This document shows, piece after piece, positions 1-5,306 of a stretch of 11,347 bases of DNA (position 1 is the stretch's first letter; every line of letters begins with the position of its first letter). A program made the position numbers and the translations under genes. The notes under the pieces are model-generated. The model made no database searches. It worked only from the letters and a program-made list of their open reading frames with translations, and had not been told where the DNA came from. The stretch is from positions 1 through 11,347 of the forward strand of contig CAMNJD010000519.1 of NCBI GenBank assembly GCA_946540705.1, in the 5' to 3' direction. The DNA comes from an uncultured Ruminococcus sp. (GTDB lineage: Bacteria; Bacillota; Clostridia; Oscillospirales; Ruminococcaceae).

Positions 1-66
1 ATCGTTTTTGGAAGAGGGACGCCCTGCGATAGAGGGCGTCCCTTGGCAAATCGCAGGGCGATTTGC
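1..66. repeat. Two tandem perfect hairpins with a competing third pairing
   Basis: Bases 16-25 (GGGACGCCCT) pair perfectly with 33-42, and bases 46-53 (GCAAATCG) pair perfectly with 59-66. In addition, 20-30 (CGCCCTGCGAT) is perfectly complementary to 50-60, so a third 11 bp stem can form only if both simple hairpins open. No T-tract follows either hairpin; the short T-run at 5-9 lies before them. This could be an attenuator-like RNA, the end of an upstream transcription unit, or an intergenic repeat element. The pairings are read directly; the function is unknown. Confidence 0.6.
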
Positions 67-295
67 AGACAATCTAACAAATCCAAACCAGCCTTTTTGT
101 TACAGAAACCACCTAAAATGTTATTAGCCCAAATAAACATAGGAAAAGATGGTATCAGTGCGGGCATGTATGCTCCCTGTGCTGCCCGCATTGCCGTCAC
201 TTTCGTGAAAATGCCGCCCCTTCGGCAGGATTGCAAAGATGATCCCGGAGATCTGAACGGTTCCGCAATGTGCAAAAAATAGATCCTCTCCGGAG
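67..295. other. Non-coding stretch with no convincing gene
   Basis: Short open frames exist on both strands (79 codons each) but they overlap each other, lack ribosome binding sites and resemble no protein I recognise. A further inverted repeat is present: TGCGGGCA at 159-166 pairs with 183-190 across a 16 nt loop. I see no RNA gene family here. Confidence 0.5.
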
Positions 296-326
296 ACAGG
301 ACAGTCCTTTGCGGCTGTCCTGTTTT
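296..326 (+). terminator. Rho-independent terminator, plus strand
   Basis: ACAGGACAG at 296-304 pairs with CTGTCCTGT at 315-323 around a 10 nt loop, and the stem runs directly into TTTT at 323-326. It faces rightwards, so it would end a transcript entering from the left part of the window or from outside it. It also insulates the convergent AraC gene. Confidence 0.65.
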
Positions 327-341
327 CATTCTGCATATAGA

Positions 342-374
342 AATGCCCGTCTGCTTTGTTCACAGACGGGCATT
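342..374 (-). terminator. Terminator of the AraC-family gene
   Basis: AATGCCCGTCTG at 342-353 pairs perfectly with CAGACGGGCATT at 363-374, giving a 12 bp stem with a 9 nt loop. It starts two bases past the minus-strand stop codon at 377-379. The trailing sequence on the minus strand is only moderately T-rich (TTTCTATAT). It sits back-to-back with the plus-strand terminator at 296-326, as expected between convergent units. Confidence 0.7.
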
Positions 375-376
375 GT

Positions 377-1183
377 TCATATTTCGTTTTCTGCTCTCAG
401 CTCATCCAGATAAGCCTGAGGTGATTTGCCGATAAACTGTTCAAATTCCGCAGAAAAATCTGCATCGCTTGCATAGCCGCAGAGCTGTGCAATTTCTTCG
501 ACGGTCTGATTCTCTGCCAGATGCGCTTTCATCTGTCCGGCGATAAAGTGCAGACGGGTATGGATCAGATCATCCTGAAACCGGCTGCCGTTCTCGGCTT
601 CATATTGCCGCAGAAAATCAGCTTCAGTGAGGTTCAGTTCGTCTGCAAACCGTGCCGCTGTAAACCGGTCAAACGGCTTGCGGAAAATGAAAGCGCGGAT
701 CTGCTGCAACCGCTCAGCCACTGTGCCGGAATCCGGCACAGCTTTCACACGGACAAGCTGTTCATGCAGCCGGTAAAGCAGCAGCCGGAAATACAGATCC
801 GTTGTTTCAAGCCGGTGAAGATGCACGGAATAAAACTCAAAGCAGATTTCACGCAGAAGCTTTGAGATCTCCGTGCCCTTCGGCAGCGTGACCGGCGTGT
901 TGAGCGGAATATTCATCGTGCGGAGCAGCGCTTCTTCTTCAACATCCGGCGCAAAATGCATCCAGTCGTCATAATACTCCTCACCGTCCGCGCCGTAGTT
1001 CTGATAGGCGTCCGGTGTATAGAGAATCCATGTATAGGCCGGGAACTGCCGCATCTCACCGTCTGCGAAGATCCGGCACGGCGATTTGATCAGCAGGAAC
1101 ACCCAGTCTCCCGCACCGTGTTCGCGTTCATTTATAAAATCGGCACCGTGTACCGAGTGCCATCCGATTTCGTCCATTCGCAT
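377..1183 (-). CDS. AraC-family transcriptional regulator
   Basis: A 268-residue cytoplasmic transcription factor, a normal length for the family. Residues about 15-150 form an N-terminal sensor of the AraC cupin type, with typical short segments such as WILYTPDAYQNY followed by a DDWMHF segment. Residues about 165-262 form the double helix-turn-helix domain, ending in the characteristic IAQLCGYASDADFSAEFEQF...GKSPQAYLDELR stretch. The start at 1183 has AAGGAG at 1193-1198 with a 9 nt gap; Met3 is a possible alternative. It is divergent from a secreted CE12 esterase gene and lies beside three pectin-directed enzymes, so control of that cluster by a pectin-derived sugar is a reasonable inference but is not shown by sequence. 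The effector cannot be read from the cupin domain. Confidence 0.92.
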   Translation of the reverse strand: MRMDEIGWHSVHGADFINEREHGAGDWVFLLIKSPCRIFADGEMRQFPAYTWILYTPDAYQNYGADGEEYYDDWMHFAPDVEEEALLRTMNIPLNTPVTLPKGTEISKLLREICFEFYSVHLHRLETTDLYFRLLLYRLHEQLVRVKAVPDSGTVAERLQQIRAFIFRKPFDRFTAARFADELNLTEADFLRQYEAENGSRFQDDLIHTRLHFIAGQMKAHLAENQTVEEIAQLCGYASDADFSAEFEQFIGKSPQAYLDELRAENEI

Positions 1184-1204
1184 GTGTATCAGCTCCTTTT
1201 CTCT

Positions 1205-1233
1205 ATCATATCATATTCCTGCACGAAATGCAA
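1205..1233 (-). promoter_or_regulatory. Promoter of the AraC-family gene
   Basis: On the minus strand the -35 element TTGCAT (1228-1233) and the -10 element TATGAT (1205-1210) are separated by exactly 17 bp. The -35 match is weak (TTG conserved) but the -10 is five of six. The predicted transcript start near 1198 overlaps or lies very close to the AAGGAG at 1193-1198, so the leader would be very short; an alternative -10 one register away cannot be excluded. Confidence 0.5.
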
Positions 1234-1235
1234 GG

Positions 1236-1308
1236 CCGGAACAATATTTTCTTTTCCGGATTAAGGCTTTGTGCGGTATTGCCTATATGTATTTGTCAAG
1301 CAGTCAAG
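1236..1308. promoter_or_regulatory. Candidate operator repeats in the divergent intergenic region
   Basis: Just upstream of the regulator's -35, CCGGAA (1236-1241) and TTCCGG (1254-1259) form an inverted repeat with a 12 bp centre. Further on, GTCAAG occurs twice in direct orientation at 1295-1300 and 1303-1308. Either could bind the divergent AraC protein, but neither has the roughly 21 bp direct-repeat spacing common for AraC sites, so this is speculative. Otherwise 1184-1486 holds only the two promoters and the 45 nt repeat. Confidence 0.25.
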
Positions 1309-1327
1309 TATTCTGAAACTGCACGAA

Positions 1328-1372
1328 CCCCCGCCGGCATATCATTCACTTCCCGATGTACCGTTCCACAGC
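1328..1372. repeat. 45 nt direct repeat, copy 1
   Basis: This 45 nt stretch matches 7632-7676 in the same orientation with only two differences (C/T at 1335 versus 7639 and A/G at 1368 versus 7672). Read on the minus strand, its central part encodes ERYIGK followed by TGA in both copies, so it looks like the 3' end of a gene plus trailing DNA. At this copy the upstream minus-strand frame has no recognisable domain. It lies between the AraC gene and the promoter of the CE12 gene. Confidence 0.85.
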
Positions 1373-1412
1373 AGCTTGCGTCAAAACATCATCAAAATGA
1401 GCGATCCTGTGA

Positions 1413-1441
1413 TTGAATTGTTCGCCGGCAGATGCTACAAT
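1413..1441 (+). promoter_or_regulatory. Promoter of the CE12 esterase gene
   Basis: TTGAAT (1413-1418) and TACAAT (1436-1441) are separated by 17 bp, and TGC just before the -10 gives an extended -10 match. A start of transcription near 1448 leaves a leader of about 40 nt before the ATG at 1487, and rules out the longer open frame that begins at 1271. Confidence 0.7.
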
Positions 1442-1473
1442 CAATATAGAACCGCATTGATGGAATCACAAAC

Positions 1474-1478
1474 GGAGG
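1474..1478 (+). promoter_or_regulatory. Ribosome binding site deciding the start at 1487
   Basis: GGAGG lies 8 nt before the ATG at 1487, while the in-frame ATG at 1481 would be only 2 nt away. A signal peptide begins at 1487, supporting that start. Confidence 0.75.
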
Positions 1479-1486
1479 GAATGACA

Positions 1487-2893
1487 ATGAAAACGATCCG
1501 AAGATTATGTTCTGTATTGCCGGCAATTCTTCTGCTGTACGGCTTCGCCGCAGCACCGCAGTCATCCGCTCATGCAGAACAGACATCCGTACTCGGCGAT
1601 CTGAATGAAGACGGCTGCATCAGTGCGGCGGATCTTACCCTGCTCAAGCGCGGCATTCTGACGGAGACGCTTACGCATACACAGCGCTGCCGTGCAGATA
1701 CCAATGCAGACGGGAAAACAGACCGCACAGATGCAGATGCAATGCGCGACTATCTGCTGAGCAAAGGCGATTTTGCTGCAAATACAGAAAAGCGTGCGTT
1801 CTATTACGCGATCGACATGACATGGCAGGACGGCGTAACGGAATCGCTGAATGCAGGCTTCACAGATACCGGCTATGTCAATCTCGATAATCAAAACGGC
1901 AGCAGCATCACATGGAAAATAACCGTTCCGGAAGACGGCAGCTATATGTGTTCGTTCGGCACTGCAAACGGCAGCTCCGTCAACCGGAAAATGAAAATCG
2001 AAGTGAATCAGAATGCGGATTACTGGATACAGGATTTCCCTTCGACCGGTGCATGGACAAGCTGGGAGGAGAGCCGGATTGTATTGCCGCTGACCGCCGG
2101 CATCAACCTGATCCGCATGACCTCAGAAACCGCAGAGGGAGGACCGAATTTCGACTATCTGAAAACACAGTGGACGGATGAACCGTATGCACAGACCTAT
2201 GCCGAAGCCGAACCGGATTCGCCGCCTGTTTCGCATGACGGAAAGCGAACAGTCTGGCTGGCAGGTGATTCCACCGTACAGACCTACGGCAAAAACCGTG
2301 CGCCGCAGCAGGGATGGGGCGCACATCTCGGCAGCTTTTTACCGAAGGAAAATACCGTTATCAACCGTGCGATCTCCGGCAGAAGCGCAAAGAGCTTTTA
2401 CGACAAAGGTGACCTGAAAAAGATCCTCAACGAGATTCAGCCCGGGGATTATCTGCTGGTGCAGTTCGGCATCAATGACGGTGCTTTCTCGATGAAAGAC
2501 CGCTACTGCCCGACCTGCGGCAAGGTCCCGGGGACAAGCGGCAGCTTTGAATGGTACATGTCACAGTACATCGAAGGTGCAAAGGAAAAGGGCGCACGCC
2601 CGATCCTGATTACAACGCCGATTCATCTGGATTCGCGCAAGGGCGGCAAATTCGTACCGGTATATGTCAATTACTGCGATGCCGCAAAACGTCTCGCCGC
2701 ATATTATAAGATTCCGTGCGTTGACCTCAGCACGCTGATGGTCGATCATTACAATCAGATCGGTTACAATGCGGCATTCAAATATCATATGTGCTCGACC
2801 GGTAAAAATGATGTCACGCATTTCACGGAAACCGGTGCAAAGGCAATCGCAGCACTGATTGCCGATGAGATGAAAAAACAGCACCTTGTATAA
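1487..2893 (+). CDS. Secreted dockerin-CBM35-CE12 rhamnogalacturonan acetylesterase
   Basis: A 468-residue secreted protein. Residues 1-30 are a signal peptide (basic start, hydrophobic core, likely cleavage after AHA). Residues about 36-97 are a type I dockerin with two calcium loops, DLNEDG and DTNADG, placed unusually at the N-terminus. Residues about 105-228 resemble a CBM35 beta-sandwich (PSTGAWTSWEES, AGINLIRMTSETAEGGPNFDYL). The rest is an SGNH esterase of family CE12: GDST with nucleophile Ser262, SGRS around 297-300, GIND at 328-331, and DVTH at 442-445 supplying the Asp/His pair. CE12 enzymes remove acetyl esters from RG-I or xylan; the pectin-active neighbours favour RG-I. The dockerin would anchor it to a cohesin scaffold outside the cell. 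A CxxC pair at 341-344 lies in the insertion after GIND. It has its own promoter and terminator, so it appears monocistronic. The family is firm; the substrate is inferred. Confidence 0.9.
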   Translation: MKTIRRLCSVLPAILLLYGFAAAPQSSAHAEQTSVLGDLNEDGCISAADLTLLKRGILTETLTHTQRCRADTNADGKTDRTDADAMRDYLLSKGDFAANTEKRAFYYAIDMTWQDGVTESLNAGFTDTGYVNLDNQNGSSITWKITVPEDGSYMCSFGTANGSSVNRKMKIEVNQNADYWIQDFPSTGAWTSWEESRIVLPLTAGINLIRMTSETAEGGPNFDYLKTQWTDEPYAQTYAEAEPDSPPVSHDGKRTVWLAGDSTVQTYGKNRAPQQGWGAHLGSFLPKENTVINRAISGRSAKSFYDKGDLKKILNEIQPGDYLLVQFGINDGAFSMKDRYCPTCGKVPGTSGSFEWYMSQYIEGAKEKGARPILITTPIHLDSRKGGKFVPVYVNYCDAAKRLAAYYKIPCVDLSTLMVDHYNQIGYNAAFKYHMCSTGKNDVTHFTETGAKAIAALIADEMKKQHLV

Positions 2894-2902
2894 GCATGAG
2901 CG

Positions 2903-2940
2903 ATATCCCGCACAGTGTCAGGAACTGTGCGGGATATTTT
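2903..2940 (+). terminator. Strong Rho-independent terminator after the CE12 gene
   Basis: A perfect 14 bp stem pairs ATATCCCGCACAGT (2903-2916) with 2924-2937, with a 7 nt loop and TTTT immediately after. It lies 10 nt past the stop codon and separates the esterase transcript from the next promoter. Confidence 0.92.
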
Positions 2941-2975
2941 GGTTTGATATATCATAAAATTGCACAAAAACGTAA

Positions 2976-3004
2976 TTGTGATTTTGCAGGATATACGCTA
3001 GAAT
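2976..3004 (+). promoter_or_regulatory. Promoter of the GH43-PL11 transcription unit
   Basis: TTGTGA (2976-2981) and TAGAAT (2999-3004) are 17 bp apart, four and five matches to consensus respectively. Transcription would start near 3011, giving a leader of about 107 nt before the GH43 start codon. Confidence 0.65.
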
Positions 3005-3021
3005 AAACTTAGAAACAGCAT

Positions 3022-3078
3022 GCGCTGCGCGGTTTTCCGGTGCAGTCCCCTTCCTGTTCTGTAAAACCGCGGACGCGC
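3022..3078 (+). promoter_or_regulatory. Long hairpin in the 5' leader of the GH43 gene
   Basis: CGCGGTTTT at 3028-3036 pairs perfectly with AAAACCGCG at 3063-3071. After a small internal loop, GCGC at 3022-3025 pairs with 3075-3078. The apical loop is 26 nt. It begins about ten bases after the predicted transcript start and ends 40 nt before the ATG, so it would cap the mRNA leader. It is not followed by a T-tract, so it is not a simple terminator. Possible roles are mRNA stabilisation or a regulatory leader; I recognise no riboswitch class. Confidence 0.5.
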
Positions 3079-3117
3079 TGCTGATGAGAAAAAGCATAGG
3101 GAAAGCGGGGATATAAA

Positions 3118-5259
3118 ATGAAACCAAAGCAATTATTCGCGGCAATCTGCGGCGCGGCCATGATGCTGTCCGCACAGCCGCTCATTCCGCAGATGCACGC
3201 AGAGGCAGCATCGCAGACAATCACAAATGACTGCTTCTGGAAGGACACCTCCGGAAAAAACATCTATTCGCAGGGCGGCGGCGTATTCAAATTCGGTGAT
3301 ACCTATTACTGGTACGGCGTACACTATACCGGTGCGGACAAATATGCCGCAAGCCCGACCGGCAAAAACGGAGAATGCTATTTTCAGTCTGTGACCTGTT
3401 ATTCCTCGAAGGATCTCGTCAACTGGAAATTTGAAAATGACGTTCTGACAGGCAAAACAAAGAACATCGGCATGGTAACATGGTTCGGAAGACTCGGTGC
3501 GGCATATTGTCCGAAATCCAGAAAGTATATCATCTGTGCGCAGTATAACGGCAGCGTGCTGTTCGCGCAGTGCGATACCCCGACCGGTAATTTTGAGATC
3601 GGAAATGTGCAGGAGCAGATCCCCGGTGTTGTAAATACCGGAACCGGTGATCAGACGCTCTTTGTCGATGATGACGGGCAGGCATATCTGATCTGTTCCA
3701 GCGCAAAGGGGCGCTCACACCAGTATGTCTGCAAGCTGCGCGAGTCGGATTTCCTTGCCGCGGAACGTGCGGTCGAGGTAAAAAAAGGCAGCGGCAAAGA
3801 GGGCAACTGTATGTTCAAATACAAGAACAAGTATTATTTCTGCGCCTCTGATCTGCACGGCTGGAACGCCTCGCACAGCTATTACATGGTAGCCGACAAT
3901 ATCAACGGTCCCTATTCTGACTGGAAGGTCATGGACGGCACGGATATGGATTTCTCGCATGTCACGCAGACCGGCTTTTTCTATACGGTCAAGGGCAGCA
4001 AGCAGGAGACTGTCATTTTCTGCGGCGACCGCTGGAGCGATTTCGCCGGTAACGGTCTGGGATACAATCAGTGGGTTCCGCTGACCGTCAACGGCAATGA
4101 TGTGAAATTCCATTCGCTGAGCGAGTGGAATCTCGATGCGGAAACCGGTGAATGGACAGTCGGTGCAGGCAATAACTATGTGCTGAATCCGACCTTTGAA
4201 GCAGACCGCGTGTCGCAGCCCGCGCTTGCAGGCTGGAAGGCATCCGGCACCGGAAACGGCAACCGTAAGGGCGGTCACACCGGAAACTGGTGCGCACAGC
4301 AGTACGGCGCAAATGCGTTTTCTGCGAATATGTCGCAGGATATCGCGCTCCCGAACGGCAACTATACGCTGAAATTCTGGGTGCGCAGCTCCGGCGGACA
4401 GAAATCTGCAAAGGTCTATGTCAAAAACTACGGCGGCGCGGAGATGAGCGTTTCCGCAAACAAAAATATCGGGAACTGGACGCAGATGTCCATTGACAAC
4501 ATCCCGGTCACCAGCGGTACCATTCAGGTCGGTTTTGCATCCGACGGCAACGCCGGAAACTGGCTCATGGTCGATGATTTCACGCTGATCGGTGACGGTC
4601 AGCCCGCAGCGCCGCCGGAGCCGGTCAGGTATGAAGACGGTAAGTATATCACCGGACTGACAGTCAGCGATACAACCAATGCCGCAAACTGGTCTGTTGT
4701 GACGCAGCCGAAGCAGCAGGGCAGCGAAGTGTTCGGTGACAGAGTATTCAAATTCACAAGCATTCCGCACACACTGGACGGCGCAGAATGGATCCAGACT
4801 GCGTGTGATTCCAAAAAATTTGCAGGCGATGAAGCGGCATTCAAAGCAGGCGCGGATATTTCCGCTTTTGTCGCGCTGGATACCCGTGTCACTGTTCCGG
4901 CATGGCTCGGAGACTGGACAAAAACTGCGGATACTCTCACCGACGACGGCGAGCCGCAGGTGACCTATCAGCTTTATAAAAAGGATTTTGCAGCAGGTCA
5001 GACCGTCACGCTTGGCGAAGTCAATCAGGCAAGCTGTGTCAATTATGCTGTTGCAGTCACTGCACAGCAAAAAACGCCGGTAATCGGCGACATCAATGCA
5101 GACGGTATCTGCAACAAGACTGATCTTGTTATGATGCGCGATTATCTGCTGACAACCGGAACCTTGACGCCGGAGCAGGGCGCGATCGCTGACATGAACG
5201 CTGACGGCAAACTGAATGCCGTTGATCTCACGCTGCTGAAGCAACTGCTCATGAAATAA
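3118..5259 (+). CDS. Secreted GH43 enzyme, exo-beta-1,3-galactanase-like, with C-terminal dockerin
   Basis: A 713-residue secreted protein, started by ATG 7 nt after GGGG at 3107-3110. Residues 1-30 are a signal peptide. Residues about 36-345 are a five-bladed GH43 propeller whose opening IYSQGGGVFKFGDTYYWYG resembles subfamily GH43_24 (related 34). The usual N-terminal Asp base is absent. By alignment from memory to the fungal enzyme Pc1,3Gal43A, Glu228 (GKEGNCMFK) is the likely acid and Gln284 (HVTQTGFF) the unusual Gln base, followed by GDRW at 303-306. Residues about 352-494 are a CBM4/CBM22-like sandwich (LNPTFE...GNWLMVDDFTLIG). Residues about 505-650 are a second beta-rich domain I cannot name (ALDTRVTVPAWLGDW). 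A dockerin follows at 654-713 (DINADG, DMNADG). It would release galactose from beta-1,3-galactan side chains; the exact linkage is inferred. The downstream PL11 gene is probably in the same operon. Confidence 0.85.
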   Translation: MKPKQLFAAICGAAMMLSAQPLIPQMHAEAASQTITNDCFWKDTSGKNIYSQGGGVFKFGDTYYWYGVHYTGADKYAASPTGKNGECYFQSVTCYSSKDLVNWKFENDVLTGKTKNIGMVTWFGRLGAAYCPKSRKYIICAQYNGSVLFAQCDTPTGNFEIGNVQEQIPGVVNTGTGDQTLFVDDDGQAYLICSSAKGRSHQYVCKLRESDFLAAERAVEVKKGSGKEGNCMFKYKNKYYFCASDLHGWNASHSYYMVADNINGPYSDWKVMDGTDMDFSHVTQTGFFYTVKGSKQETVIFCGDRWSDFAGNGLGYNQWVPLTVNGNDVKFHSLSEWNLDAETGEWTVGAGNNYVLNPTFEADRVSQPALAGWKASGTGNGNRKGGHTGNWCAQQYGANAFSANMSQDIALPNGNYTLKFWVRSSGGQKSAKVYVKNYGGAEMSVSANKNIGNWTQMSIDNIPVTSGTIQVGFASDGNAGNWLMVDDFTLIGDGQPAAPPEPVRYEDGKYITGLTVSDTTNAANWSVVTQPKQQGSEVFGDRVFKFTSIPHTLDGAEWIQTACDSKKFAGDEAAFKAGADISAFVALDTRVTVPAWLGDWTKTADTLTDDGEPQVTYQLYKKDFAAGQTVTLGEVNQASCVNYAVAVTAQQKTPVIGDINADGICNKTDLVMMRDYLLTTGTLTPEQGAIADMNADGKLNAVDLTLLKQLLMK

Positions 5260-5272
5260 TACAAAGTCCGCT

Positions 5273-5292
5273 GCCTGATTTCCAATCAGACG
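5273..5292 (+). repeat. Intercistronic hairpin, repeated after PL11
   Basis: CTGATT (5275-5280) pairs with AATCAG (5284-5289) around TCC. The surrounding 20 nt recur at 7600-7619 with 18 of 20 identical, also downstream of a dockerin-enzyme gene. Here it lies just upstream of the PL11 ribosome binding site. No T-tract follows, so it may be a processing or stability element rather than a terminator. Confidence 0.55.
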
Positions 5293-5294
5293 AA

Positions 5295-5300
5295 GGAGGG
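5295..5300 (+). promoter_or_regulatory. Ribosome binding site supporting a TTG start
   Basis: GGAGGG ends 6 nt before TTG at 5307. The residues read from there form a signal peptide (KKHPIICIAVMLSML...), while the next in-frame ATG at 5340 would remove its basic end, so TTG is the start. Confidence 0.8.
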
Positions 5301-5306
5301 ATTCAC

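Noticed and set aside
43..282. 79-codon plus-strand open frame at the left edge
   Set aside because: It begins inside the second hairpin, has no ribosome binding site, overlaps an equally long frame on the other strand, and resembles no protein family.
1271..1486. Upstream extension of the CE12 gene by 72 codons
   Set aside because: It passes through the predicted promoter at 1413-1441, while a good ribosome binding site and a signal peptide begin at 1487.
3715..5244. 509-codon minus-strand open frame
   Set aside because: It is antisense to the GH43 gene and follows from that gene's GC-rich third positions; it has no start signals and no recognisable domain.
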